From Planctomycetota bacterium (lineage in GTDB: Bacteria > Planctomycetota > J058 > JAJDCP01): a DNA stretch of 64,000 bases. The notes beneath the pieces are model-generated. The model had not been told where the DNA came from, did no database searches, and was given only the letters and a program-made list of their open reading frames with translations. Positions 1 to 9,157 of the stretch are shown here, one piece after another. Both the position numbers and the translations under genes were made by a program. Location: assembly GCA_029260765.1 (NCBI GenBank), contig JAJDCP010000173.1:44287-108286 (forward strand), given 5' to 3'. How positions within the stretch are numbered: the stretch's first letter is position 1; every line of letters begins with the position of its first letter.

Positions 1-2
1 TG

Positions 3-119
3 AATGAGCGCAACAGCCTGTTGGTGGTCGACAGCGAGACCCGCAAAGGGCAACCCGTTCCTCCTGAAGCCTATGCGATCATCAAAGAGATCGCGGGCGT
101 TCCCATCCTGATCCTCTGA
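3..119 (+). CDS. 3' end of an unrecognised protein (partial)
   Basis: Only the last 38 residues are inside the window, read in the frame that ends at the TGA at 117-119. The tail has a VVDSETRKG stretch, an IIKEIAGVP stretch and a hydrophobic ILIL terminus. No family can be named from this fragment. The stop lies 9 bases before the permease start, so the two genes are probably co-transcribed. The frame choice rests only on its being open to the window edge and on that spacing. Confidence 0.45.
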   Translation, partial: NERNSLLVVDSETRKGQPVPPEAYAIIKEIAGVPILIL

Positions 120-128
120 GGCACCCGC

Positions 129-1574
129 ATGAGTGATTCCCCGCAACCGGCGCCCCACAAACTGCACAAGCCGGCCCACGTGTTGGTGGGCTTTGCCGTG
201 GTCGGCGTGTTGGCCAGCCTGGCGTTGTGGCAGAAGTGGCTGCAGCCTCGCTATGTGTTCGGGCTGATCCTGGCCGTCACCCTCGGTGTGCTGGCGCTCG
301 AGAAGCTGAACAAGGTCATCCTGGTGCTGCTGGGAGCGGGTCTCGCGCTGTTTCTGGGGGTGTGGCAGGGACTGATTCCGCTCGGCCATGGCGGGGGGCA
401 TAGTCTGCCGCCGTATATCGCGATGATCGACTGGGGCACCATAGGCATCATCATCGGCTCGACAGTCTTCGTCGAGCTGGTCTCGCGCAGCGGCCTGTTC
501 ACCTGGTTCAGCATCAAGATCCTCAAGCTGAGCGGCGGCGATCCGATGCGCCTGCTGGTCTGGTTCTCCCTCCTGACTGTGCTGTTCAGCGCATTCCTGA
601 ACAATGTGACCGCGATGATCATCGTCGGTTCGTTGACGGTGGTGTCCTGCCGTAAGCTCAAGCTCGACCCGCTGCCTTTCTTGCTCGGCGAGGGCATCTT
701 CACCAATATCGGCGGCCTGCTGACATTGATCTCCTCGATCCCGAACATCATCGTGGGCACCGAGGCGGGCATCTCCTACGGGCGCTTCTTTGTGGTGGCG
801 GCGCCCTACTGTCTGGTCACGTTCTTCGCCACCATCTGGCTCTTGCGCAGACTGTTCGGCCTGAAACCGCTCGGCTCCGACGAAGAACGCGCCAAGGCCC
901 GAGAGATGGTGGAGCGTTTCGACGAGTGGGATACGGTCCGAGACCGCGGCTTCTTCAAGATCTCGGCGTTCGTCCTGGTGGGCATCATCCTGATGTTCGC
1001 TCTGCACGCCCAGATCCCCGTGCTGCATGAGTTGGGGCTCGAGGTGGTGGCCTTCATCGGCGCGACCTTGATGCTGGTGCTCTATCCGACCGACGTCGAG
1101 GAGGTGCTCGACCGGGTGGAGTGGAGCCTGGTCTTCTTCTTCGTCGGCCTGTTCGCCCTGATCGGAGTGATGGAGCATGCGGGCGTACTCGAGATGCTCG
1201 CGGAATGGCTGAAGGGGCCGCTGGGAAGCGGTGAGTACGGCGGCCCGCTGACGATGCTGTGGGCGTCGGCTTTGTTCAGCGGGTTGACCGACAACATCCC
1301 GCTATCCGCGGTGCTCGCCAAGGTGTTGTCGGGCTACAGCTTCGACTACCAGATGCTGCTGTGGTGGGCGCTGATCTTCGGCGCCGGGCTGGGCGGCAAC
1401 GTGACCCCGATCGGCAGCGCCTCGACAGTCGTGGCCCTGACGATTCTGCGCAAGGAAGGCAAAGTGGTGACCTTCCTGGGCTACGTCAAGATCGGCGGGC
1501 TGGTGGTGTTGGTGCAGCTGCTACTGGCGACGGCCTACTTGTTCTTGGCGTACACGATCGGCTTTATCGGCTGA
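129..1574 (+). CDS. ArsB/NhaD-type ion permease (ion transporter superfamily)
   Basis: The 481-residue protein is almost entirely hydrophobic, with about eleven to twelve predicted membrane helices. It has the repeated two-half layout of the ArsB/NhaD/P-protein branch of the ion transporter superfamily. Family-like signatures are FLNNVTAMIIVG in the first half and LTDNIPLSAVLAKVL with GNVTPIGSASTVVAL in the second; in relatives these Asn/Asp/Thr-rich re-entrant segments line the substrate path. It probably acts in the inner membrane as an Na+/H+ antiporter or anion exporter, but the substrate cannot be read from sequence. It follows an unknown gene by 9 bases, and its 3' end overlaps the convergent DUF3754 gene by 11 bases. 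Confidence 0.85.
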   Translation: MSDSPQPAPHKLHKPAHVLVGFAVVGVLASLALWQKWLQPRYVFGLILAVTLGVLALEKLNKVILVLLGAGLALFLGVWQGLIPLGHGGGHSLPPYIAMIDWGTIGIIIGSTVFVELVSRSGLFTWFSIKILKLSGGDPMRLLVWFSLLTVLFSAFLNNVTAMIIVGSLTVVSCRKLKLDPLPFLLGEGIFTNIGGLLTLISSIPNIIVGTEAGISYGRFFVVAAPYCLVTFFATIWLLRRLFGLKPLGSDEERAKAREMVERFDEWDTVRDRGFFKISAFVLVGIILMFALHAQIPVLHELGLEVVAFIGATLMLVLYPTDVEEVLDRVEWSLVFFFVGLFALIGVMEHAGVLEMLAEWLKGPLGSGEYGGPLTMLWASALFSGLTDNIPLSAVLAKVLSGYSFDYQMLLWWALIFGAGLGGNVTPIGSASTVVALTILRKEGKVVTFLGYVKIGGLVVLVQLLLATAYLFLAYTIGFIG

Positions 1575-2772
1575 GATGGGGCGAAAAGTAGTTGTCCCAG
1601 CGGGTGTCGAGCCGCACCAGGGCTTCCTGGAGCGATAGCGAGCGAAAACCCTCCGGACCGCTCTCGATCAACTCGAGCTCTTGCAGGCCTCGCAGGGCAT
1701 CGTCGCACTCGAAGTCGAGCTCGAGCTCGAGGGTCTGCCGCAGCCAGGCTTCCACCGCCGCATCCAGGCCCTTTTCATCGAGCGGCTGTGGGCTGAGGAG
1801 CAAGAAACTGTAGGCCAACACGGCCTCTTTGCTCTCTTCTTCTTCGGCATTGTCGATCAGGCTGGCGAAGACTCCCTCGTTGCTGACCAGATTCTTGAAA
1901 TACAGGCTGTTGGTAATCTCGGACAGGAACGTCTGGACCGTGGTCTTGTAGCCGCTCCATGCCTTGAACACATAGCCTCCCAGCCCTCCGAGAATGGCGA
2001 CCAGGGGCAGCGACAACCCGTCAGAGAACGGATTGCCGCCGGTGCCGAGCACGAAGGGTGCCAGAATCAACTTGTGTGCGGTGATGCCGAGGCCCGCGAT
2101 GAGGGGCAGGCCGATCTTCAGCTTGTGGATCAGCTTCATGCGCGGTCGGCTGTTGGGAAACAGGGTCTCGAGGTCGGCCCGGGGGACGCCGCGCAGGTAT
2201 TTGAGATAGAGTTTGCCCGGCACGCCAGGCAGCTTCTTGGGATTGCGGCCAGCGAAGTACTCCTTTGGTTTGAGCTTGAAGGCCACCACCACCCAGTCGA
2301 GCACCTCGAAGTCGCAGCGGCGCTTCATGAACGGCAGGGGCCCGGGGCGCAGGTAGCTGCCCTGGGAGGTGCCATGGAAGTAGATGCGGAAATCTTCAAA
2401 GTCGTCGAAATTCACATCGAGACTGATCGGGAACATGCCTTCGCGCGCAAAGGACTCCGCCAGACTCTCGGGCGAGACGCGCGCAAAGTTGGCATCGGTC
2501 AACAATAGCTCGAGTTGTTCCCACATGCGCTCAGTGTCGCCCGGTGTGGCTGTCGCAGGCAACGTGCTGTCGGGGTTGAACGGTCTGTACAGGCGCTTGA
2601 GCTCTTCGAGACGGGCGTGCATCTCGTAGTGGTAGATGCTCTGCAGCTGCTTGCAGAAGGCCTGCAACCAAGGCCGTTGCGCCTCGGGCAGGCGAGGATC
2701 TTCGAGCAACAGCGCGAACAGGTCCGCACGGCTGCGTGGAATGAAGTGGTTGCCTGCATCGACCTCGGCCAT
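1564..2772 (-). CDS. DUF3754 (TMEM143-like) membrane protein
   Basis: The 402-residue protein matches the DUF3754 pattern. A soluble N-terminal half (about 1-215) contains a DFEDFRIYFHG segment. Two membrane helices follow at about 218-270 (LPLIAGLGITAHK; LVAILGGLGGYVFKAW). The C-terminal signature is NSLYFKNLVSNEGVFASLIDNAEEEE with KEAVLAYSFLL. The family occurs in bacteria and, as TMEM143, in mitochondria, and its biochemical role is not known to me. The ATG at 2772 is preferred over a GTG six bases upstream because it gives a normal 7-base spacing from GAGGAG. It is convergent with and overlaps the permease gene. Confidence 0.8.
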   Translation of the reverse strand: MAEVDAGNHFIPRSRADLFALLLEDPRLPEAQRPWLQAFCKQLQSIYHYEMHARLEELKRLYRPFNPDSTLPATATPGDTERMWEQLELLLTDANFARVSPESLAESFAREGMFPISLDVNFDDFEDFRIYFHGTSQGSYLRPGPLPFMKRRCDFEVLDWVVVAFKLKPKEYFAGRNPKKLPGVPGKLYLKYLRGVPRADLETLFPNSRPRMKLIHKLKIGLPLIAGLGITAHKLILAPFVLGTGGNPFSDGLSLPLVAILGGLGGYVFKAWSGYKTTVQTFLSEITNSLYFKNLVSNEGVFASLIDNAEEEESKEAVLAYSFLLLSPQPLDEKGLDAAVEAWLRQTLELELDFECDDALRGLQELELIESGPEGFRSLSLQEALVRLDTRWDNYFSPHLSR

Positions 2773-2885
2773 CGTCACTCTCCTCGCCGGTTTGTGGCCC
2801 CCTTATAGCACGAAGCTCCGACGGCTTGCGGGCTGCGCCCCGCTCGAGGCCCGTCTGGAGCTGTTGCGCAGGTGCCTTCCGCGAC

Positions 2886-5800
2886 TCAATACCCCAGCGC
2901 TGGCCCCAGCCTGCGCTCGACCACGGCGAAGTCTTCACCCAGGCGTTGCGCGTAATCTTCCACCTGGTCCCGCGTGACCTTACCGACCGCGAAGTAGCGC
3001 GCTTGTGGATGGGCGAGATACCAGCCGCTGACGGAGGCCGCGGGCAGCATCGCCCAGCTCTCGGTGAGCCGTATCGGAGTGTGCTCTTCGACCTGCAGCA
3101 ACTCGAACAGCAGCCGCTTGCGGCTGTGGTCCGGACAGGCCGGATACCCCGGCGCCGGCCGAATGCCGCGGTATTTCTCAGCGATCAGCTGCTCTTTGCT
3201 CAACGCCTCTGTCGTCCCGTAGCCCCAGTCGGCCCGAGCACGTTCGTGCAACAGCTCCGCAAACGCCTCCGCCAGCCTGTCGGCGAGGGCTTTGGCCATG
3301 ATCTTCTGGTAGTCGTCATCACCCAATGCGACCAAGAGCTGCTCGATCCCGACGCCTGTGGTGACGGCAAAGGCTCCGACATAATCGGCGTGGCCGCGAG
3401 GCGCGACGAAGTCCGCCAGCGCACGCCTGGGTTGACCGCTCTCGCGTTGTTGCCGCAGTGTGTGCAGCAGCGCCCGCCGCTCGCTGCGTTCTGCGTCGCT
3501 GAACAGCTCGATATCGTCGCTGCCATGACGGTTGGCCGGGAAGAAGCCATAGACACCGCTCGCGCGCAGGCTGCCGTCGCTGACGATGCGTTCGAGCAGC
3601 CGGCGGGCGTCTTCGAACAGCTCGCGGGCTTGCGGGCCCACGACCGGGTCGTCGAGCAGCTTGGGGAAGCCACCCCGCAGCTGCCAGGTCTGGAAAAAGG
3701 GCGTCCAGTCGATGTAGGGAATCAGCGCACTGAGCTCTACGTCGTCCACACTGCGCACGCCGAGGAAACTCGGCTCGGGCAGATCTTGCCAGTCCAGGAC
3801 AGGTGCCTTGGCGCGGGCCTCTGCCAGTCCGAAAAGCTTCGTGCGCTTGGTGCGGCCTTCGTGCAGCGCGCGGTCTTTGGCCTGAAGCTCGCGGTTGCTG
3901 AGCGCGAATTCTTCGGCTCTTCCTTCCAGCAGCGCGTTGGCGACACCCACGACTCGCGAGGCGTCGGGGACGTACACGGTGGTGCCCGAGTAGCGGGGCG
4001 CGATCTTGACCGAGCAGTGCAGGCGGCTGGTGGTCGCCCCGCCGATCAGCAGGGGCAGCCGCAGCTTGCGCCGCTCCATCTCCTCGGCCACATGCACCAT
4101 CTCGTCGAGGGACGGGGTGATCAACCCACTCAGCCCGACAGCTGCGACGCCTTCGCGCACAGCGGTGTCGAGAATCTTGGCGGCGGGCACCATCACCCCG
4201 AGGTCCATCACCTGATAGTTGTTGCACGCCAGCACCACACCGACGATGTTCTTGCCGATGTCGTGCACATCCCCTTTGACCGTAGCCAGCAAGATCGTCG
4301 GCCGCGCTTCGGTGTTTCCGGCGGCCAGCTTCTCGGCTTCCATAAACGGCTGCAGGTGGGCGACCGCCTTCTTCATCACCCGTGCGCTCTTGACCACCTG
4401 AGGCAGGAACATCTTGCCTTTGCCGAACAGATCGCCGACCACCTTCATGCCGTCCATCAACGGCCCTTCGATGACATCCAGCGGCCGCGCCATGCCCTGG
4501 CGGGCTTCTTCGGTGTCGAGCTCGACGAACTCGACGATGCCCCGCACCAGCGCGTGCTCAAGGCGCTTGGCGACGGGCAGCGCACGCCAGGCGGTGTCTT
4601 TCTCGCGCTTCTTCGAGGTCTTGTCGACGTTCGAGGCCCTCTCGATCATGCGTTCGGTGGCATCGGGCCGTCGGTCGAGGATCACGTCCTCGATAGGTTC
4701 GAGCAGGTCTGCCGGAATCTCCTCGTAGACGGGGATCTTGCCCGCGTTGACGATCCCCATGTCGAGGCCCGCGCTGATGGCGTGGTACATGAACGCCGTG
4801 TGCATCGCCTCACGCACGTTGTTGTTGCCGCGGAACGAGAACGACAGGTTGCTGATGCCCCCGCTGATGCGCGCATGGGGCAGGTTGGCTTTGATCAGGC
4901 GCACGGCTTCGAGGAATGCCAGCCCATAGCCGTTGTGCTCTTCGATGCCTGTCGCCACCGTCAATATGTTGGGATCGAAGATGATGTCGTGGGGATCGAA
5001 GCCCACCTCCTCGGTCAGTAGACGGTAGGCGCGGCTGCAGATCTCGAGCTTGCGTGTGGCGGTGACTGCTTGCCCCTGCTCATCGAATGCCATCACCACG
5101 ACTGCGGCGCCGAGCCTTCGGCAGATACGAGCCTGGCGCAGGAACTCCTCCGGCCCCTCCTTCAGACTGATCGAGTTGACGACTCCTTTGCCCTGCAGGC
5201 ACTTCAGGCCGGCCTCCAGCACGTTCCAGCGCGAGCTGTCCACCATGATCGGCAACCGCGAGACATCGGGCTCGCTGGCGATCAGGTTGAGGAAGTGGAC
5301 CTTCGCCTCTGCGGAGTCGAGCATGCCCTCGTCCATGTTGACGTCGAGGATGTTTGCGCCACCTTCTACCTGGTCGCGCGCGACCTCGAGGGCCTTCTCG
5401 TAGTTGCCTTTGAGGATCATCTTCTTGAAGCGCAGCGAGCCCGTGATATTGGTGCGCTCGCCGACGATGGTGAAGTTGGTGTCGGGCCCGATCACATAGG
5501 GCTCAAGCCCGCTCAGGCGGGTGGCCCCGGTCCGTTGCGGCACAGTCCGCACTGGCTTGCCGGCGAGGCGCCCGGCGATGGCGCGGATGTGTTCGGCGCG
5601 TGTACCACAGCAACCGCCGGCTATGTTGAGCCAGCCGGCGTCGGCGAACTCTTCGATCAGGGCCGCCATCTCGTCGGGCGTCTGGTCATATTCCCCGAAA
5701 GCGTTGGGCAGGCCTGCGTTGGGGTAGCATAGCAGCGGAAGATCGGCGATGCGTGACAGCTCTTCGACGTGCGGACGCATCGTCTCCGCGCCCAGTGCAC

Positions 5801-6527
5801 AGTTGATGCCGACGGCGAACAAGGGCGCGTGGGCGATCGAGATCCAGAAGGCTTCGAGGGTCTGGCCGGACAGCGTGCGGCAGCTCTGATCGGTGATGGT
5901 GACCGAAGCGATCAAGGGGAGCCGGCGTCCGAGCTGATCGAAGACCTCTTCGGCTGCGTACAGGCCTGCCTTCAGGTTCAAGGTGTCGAAGCTGGTCTCG
6001 AGCAGCAGCAGGTCGGCGCCGCCTTCGATCAGGCCGCGGATCTGGGTCCCGTACGCTGCCGCAAGCTGGTCGAAGGTGACCGCGCGGTAGCCGGGCCGGT
6101 TGACGTCTGGGGAGAGCGAGGCCGTGCGGTTGGTCGGACCGACAGATCCTGCCACGAACACGGTCTTGCCGGCGGCGTCGGCCGCTTCGCGCGCGATCCG
6201 TGCTCCGGCGACATTCAGCTCGAAACTCAGCGCTTCCAGCTGATAGTCCGCCTGCGAGATCGCGTTGGCAGAGAAGGTGTTGGTCTCGATGATGTCTGCG
6301 CCGGCCGCGATGTAGTCGGCGTGGATGGTGCGGATCACCTCGGGCTGTGTCAGGCAGAGCACGTCGCTGTTGCCCTTCAGGTCGAGGGGGTGCTCGGCGA
6401 ATCGTGCGCCACGGAAGTCGGGCTCAGTCAGCTTGTAGGCCTGGATCGCGGTACCCATCGCCCCATCGAGAATGGCGATGCGTTCCTGCAGAAGCTTGTG
6501 GAGCTTTGTCTTGGTATCAACAGACAT
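2886..6527 (-). CDS. metH: Cobalamin-dependent methionine synthase
   Basis: MetH transfers a methyl group from 5-methyltetrahydrofolate to homocysteine through cobalamin in the cytoplasm. At 1213 residues it has the full length of the family. Domains in order are: homocysteine-binding with zinc cysteines in NCALGAE and GGCCGT; pterin-binding (VGERTNITGS); the cobalamin cap and binding domain with DVHDIGKNIVG, whose cobalt-ligand His is about residue 755; and the C-terminal AdoMet reactivation domain ending near VTRDQVEDYA. The ATG at 6527 is chosen because GGGAGGA lies just upstream; an in-frame ATG 18 bases earlier lacks such a site. No SAH, SAM or cobalamin riboswitch was recognised in the leader. 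Confidence 0.97.
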   Translation of the reverse strand: MSVDTKTKLHKLLQERIAILDGAMGTAIQAYKLTEPDFRGARFAEHPLDLKGNSDVLCLTQPEVIRTIHADYIAAGADIIETNTFSANAISQADYQLEALSFELNVAGARIAREAADAAGKTVFVAGSVGPTNRTASLSPDVNRPGYRAVTFDQLAAAYGTQIRGLIEGGADLLLLETSFDTLNLKAGLYAAEEVFDQLGRRLPLIASVTITDQSCRTLSGQTLEAFWISIAHAPLFAVGINCALGAETMRPHVEELSRIADLPLLCYPNAGLPNAFGEYDQTPDEMAALIEEFADAGWLNIAGGCCGTRAEHIRAIAGRLAGKPVRTVPQRTGATRLSGLEPYVIGPDTNFTIVGERTNITGSLRFKKMILKGNYEKALEVARDQVEGGANILDVNMDEGMLDSAEAKVHFLNLIASEPDVSRLPIMVDSSRWNVLEAGLKCLQGKGVVNSISLKEGPEEFLRQARICRRLGAAVVVMAFDEQGQAVTATRKLEICSRAYRLLTEEVGFDPHDIIFDPNILTVATGIEEHNGYGLAFLEAVRLIKANLPHARISGGISNLSFSFRGNNNVREAMHTAFMYHAISAGLDMGIVNAGKIPVYEEIPADLLEPIEDVILDRRPDATERMIERASNVDKTSKKREKDTAWRALPVAKRLEHALVRGIVEFVELDTEEARQGMARPLDVIEGPLMDGMKVVGDLFGKGKMFLPQVVKSARVMKKAVAHLQPFMEAEKLAAGNTEARPTILLATVKGDVHDIGKNIVGVVLACNNYQVMDLGVMVPAAKILDTAVREGVAAVGLSGLITPSLDEMVHVAEEMERRKLRLPLLIGGATTSRLHCSVKIAPRYSGTTVYVPDASRVVGVANALLEGRAEEFALSNRELQAKDRALHEGRTKRTKLFGLAEARAKAPVLDWQDLPEPSFLGVRSVDDVELSALIPYIDWTPFFQTWQLRGGFPKLLDDPVVGPQARELFEDARRLLERIVSDGSLRASGVYGFFPANRHGSDDIELFSDAERSERRALLHTLRQQRESGQPRRALADFVAPRGHADYVGAFAVTTGVGIEQLLVALGDDDYQKIMAKALADRLAEAFAELLHERARADWGYGTTEALSKEQLIAEKYRGIRPAPGYPACPDHSRKRLLFELLQVEEHTPIRLTESWAMLPAASVSGWYLAHPQARYFAVGKVTRDQVEDYAQRLGEDFAVVERRLGPALGY

Positions 6528-6639
6528 CGAGCATCCTCCCTGCACAGTGGGAATCCATGGGAAAAGGAGAGCGCGACGCTGGAGGAGGGGGATATTTCTC
6601 GGTGAAGAGGCTTTTCCTCAGGCAAGGGCGCGTGCGCCT

Positions 6640-6667
6640 ATCATAAGGACGCGCCGGGTTGGATCAA
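6640..6667 (-). promoter_or_regulatory. Candidate sigma-70 promoter for metH
   Basis: On the minus strand TTGATC (6667-6662) and TATGAT (6645-6640) are separated by 16 bases. This is 4/6 and 5/6 to consensus. It would give a metH leader of about 105 bases. It was seen by eye and not scored statistically. Confidence 0.4.
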
Positions 6668-6681
6668 GGGCTGGAACGGTT

Positions 6682-9078
6682 TCAGGCGACCGGTCCTTTC
6701 GCCGTATCTTTCAACTTCGTCATCATGGTCTGCACTTTCTTACCGAGCGCCTGGGCGCGGTCGGTGCGCCTCTGCATCAGGCTGAGGCCTACCGCGCCAG
6801 CGATCGCGAGCAAGAGGCCGCCCAGCAGCATGTCCCAGTTGGCGAACAGAAAAGCCGTCAGCGGGAAGCCGCTGGCTCCTTCGTTCCAGGCGGCCAGTGA
6901 GTGCTCGTAGGCGGGCCCCCACTCACCAGTCGCTTCAAACTGGCTGGCCCGTACCCCGTGCACTTTCGCCCGCATGCTGCGTGCCTGTGCGCCCAGGGTC
7001 GGGTCGTAAGCCAGTGCGGTGGCGATCCGCAGCTCGACATCTTCGGGCCGACGCGCGGACGCCTCCACCACCAGCTCGGGGTTGACGGCCGAGTGGTGGA
7101 TCCAGCCCTCGAAGCCGCCGTTGCCGCGCACAGCGATCCACTCTTTGTTTCCGCCTTCCTGGCTGGCGGGGACCACGGTGTCTCCGAGCTTGAGGTACTG
7201 CACGATCTGTGAGAAAGGGCTGGGTTCCTTGCGGATGCAGCTGCCTCCCAACATCTCCCCAGCGACTTCCAGGCTCCGTATTCCGAGCACAGAGCTGATG
7301 CTCTTCTCGGACGCGTCGAGTACAAAGGCGCGCTCAAGCAGTTGGATCTCTGCGAAGCGGTCGCGCTCGGCCACCTGTGACGCCAGTCTCTCAGCCTTGC
7401 GGGACAGGCTGTTCCTGACCACTGCCTGCTTTTCGAGTTGGCGCCCGAGGGTATAGAAGTCGATCATCACCTCTTTCCAGCCCGGTTCTTGCGCCAAGCG
7501 CGTGGCTGGGAAGATGCGTCGCAACCAGTCGGCGTAGAGCTCAAGGCAGGCCTTGACGGGCTCGGGGCTCTGTTCCGCAGCGCTGATCTTGGCTTCGGGA
7601 GCGCCCATCTCTCGCAGGAAGCTCGCGATGCGCACGCAAGCGTCGGGGCCACTGGCCGTCAGCAGCTGCTCGATCCACGGCGTGCGGTCGCCGCCCTTGG
7701 CCCATTCGTCGACCAAGAAGATCAGGTGCTTGGAGAAGTCGGAGAAATAGGACTGGACTGCGTCGCTGACTCTGAAGTCGGGGTTTCCCAGAAAGGGAAA
7801 TATGTCCGCGTCGAAGCGGGTCGCATCGAGTTTGCGCAGACACTGGATGGTCTCAGCCAGAAACAGAGCCTCGTCGGGAACGGGCCGCTGTTCGATGGCC
7901 TGGCCGGTGGTCTGGCAGCTGACACTGATCGGCGAGCTGGTCAAAGCGCGGCCGAGGAAGTCGACCACTGTCTCCTCATCACGTTGCTGCAGAACCTGCG
8001 CAGCCCGGGCCCGCAGGCTGGTGCTCTCATTGCACAAGAACAACGCCAGGTGCCCGAGCAGCTGCTCGGAATGGTTGGCCGCGAGTGCTTCGAGCAGCAC
8101 GCGGGGGGACAGCTCGGGGCGCTCTTGAATCTGGATCAACGCGACGACCGCTGCTCGGCTGGAGATGTCACGGGTCGGAGGCTCGTCCAGCCAATCGTAG
8201 CTGCGCAGCTCGATTTGTTGGTGCTCGAGCTCGACCTCAAACAGATAGAGCGAGTCTGCACTGATCAGCGCGGGGACCTCGAACTTCTGGCTCCAGGAGA
8301 AGGTCGTGGCCTTACTGAAGACCACGCCACCGTCTGGGGATCGTTTGAGCTCAAATCCCTCGGGGATCGTGCCGTTACGCAAATGCTTCTGCTCTTCGGC
8401 CACCGGTAGAAGATCGGCGTGGCTGACGAGATTCAGTTTTACCAGGCGCCGGGCGACGATCTTCCCGAGTGCGGGCGCCCTGATCGGAATGGTGACCACG
8501 CTGAGATTGCGGGCGAAATCGAGCCGTGCCCCGGGCTCGATTTCGACGGGCGCGACCGTCACTTGGGGATGGGGATTGATTTCGATCGCGGGGCGCTCGC
8601 GGGGCGGCACGTGCTTGAGGTGCTTGTACGGGGGGGAGACGGTGGTTTCCTCAAAGCCGGCTTTGGGGCGGTAGGTGATGCTGCCGTCGGGACGCACCAG
8701 CTTGACGATGCCCCAGTCGTCATTGATTTCGATGTACAGGCCTGTGCGCAGGTCAAGCGGATGGACCGAACCGAAGGGAACGTCTTGCAGCACGACAGTC
8801 GTCGTCTCGTCCTCGGTAGGGAGCGCGGACGTGTTGCTGGGAGGGGATTTGAAGGCTCCTTCGGCGTACTCCTCACGTCCGATCCGGCGCTCAGGTTGGG
8901 CGCCTGCACGCACGGTGATGAAATCTGGCTGGGTATTGGTGATGACGTATTTGATGCCGGCGTTGTCCAGCAGCTGTCCGATTCTCAGCTCTTCGAATGC
9001 CAGCTTCGCCCATTCATCCTGGCCAAGAGCCGGCAACAGGCAGAATGCGGCGATGCAGGCAGCAGCTCCCCAGCGCAT
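6682..9078 (-). CDS. Secreted, C-terminally membrane-anchored protein with SH3-like domain, function unknown
   Basis: The 798-residue protein starts with a signal peptide (MRWGAAACIAAFCLLPALG). An Ala/Leu-rich helical middle (about 380-440, with ALAANHSEQLLGHLALFL) resembles HEAT-type repeats. An SH3-like stretch follows at about 630-665 (GDTVVPASQEG, GFEGWIHHSAV), and a single membrane helix lies near 745-765 before a basic cytoplasmic tail. The layout suggests a periplasmic sensor or scaffold held in the membrane by its C-terminus. The ATG at 9078 is chosen over longer in-frame extensions because GGAGGGG lies just upstream and the signal peptide begins there. Family not recognised. Confidence 0.75.
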   Translation of the reverse strand: MRWGAAACIAAFCLLPALGQDEWAKLAFEELRIGQLLDNAGIKYVITNTQPDFITVRAGAQPERRIGREEYAEGAFKSPPSNTSALPTEDETTTVVLQDVPFGSVHPLDLRTGLYIEINDDWGIVKLVRPDGSITYRPKAGFEETTVSPPYKHLKHVPPRERPAIEINPHPQVTVAPVEIEPGARLDFARNLSVVTIPIRAPALGKIVARRLVKLNLVSHADLLPVAEEQKHLRNGTIPEGFELKRSPDGGVVFSKATTFSWSQKFEVPALISADSLYLFEVELEHQQIELRSYDWLDEPPTRDISSRAAVVALIQIQERPELSPRVLLEALAANHSEQLLGHLALFLCNESTSLRARAAQVLQQRDEETVVDFLGRALTSSPISVSCQTTGQAIEQRPVPDEALFLAETIQCLRKLDATRFDADIFPFLGNPDFRVSDAVQSYFSDFSKHLIFLVDEWAKGGDRTPWIEQLLTASGPDACVRIASFLREMGAPEAKISAAEQSPEPVKACLELYADWLRRIFPATRLAQEPGWKEVMIDFYTLGRQLEKQAVVRNSLSRKAERLASQVAERDRFAEIQLLERAFVLDASEKSISSVLGIRSLEVAGEMLGGSCIRKEPSPFSQIVQYLKLGDTVVPASQEGGNKEWIAVRGNGGFEGWIHHSAVNPELVVEASARRPEDVELRIATALAYDPTLGAQARSMRAKVHGVRASQFEATGEWGPAYEHSLAAWNEGASGFPLTAFLFANWDMLLGGLLLAIAGAVGLSLMQRRTDRAQALGKKVQTMMTKLKDTAKGPVA

Positions 9079-9108
9079 GGTGGTTCCCCTCCGGACAGAC
9101 CTTGTTGG

Positions 9109-9138
9109 AGAATAGTCGTACAGAGGCACGGGTGCAAA
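9109..9138 (-). promoter_or_regulatory. Weak candidate promoter upstream of the 6682-9078 gene
   Basis: On the minus strand TTTGCA (9138-9133) and TATTCT (9114-9109) are separated by 18 bases. Each is about 4/6 to the sigma-70 consensus, so the call is tentative. Confidence 0.25.
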
Positions 9139-9157
9139 CGTGCCCCGCGCCGGCCCC

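Noticed and set aside
2826..5021. Long plus-strand open frame opposite metH (731 codons)
   Set aside because: It lies antisense to a certain gene. In high-GC DNA the codon structure of metH leaves this frame free of stops. Its His/Arg/Asp-rich product has no family features.
6528..6680. Possible SAM, SAH or cobalamin riboswitch before metH
   Set aside because: The leader is only about 105 bases and lacks the conserved cores (no B12 box and no SAH-type GC-rich pseudoknot pattern) that I could recognise.
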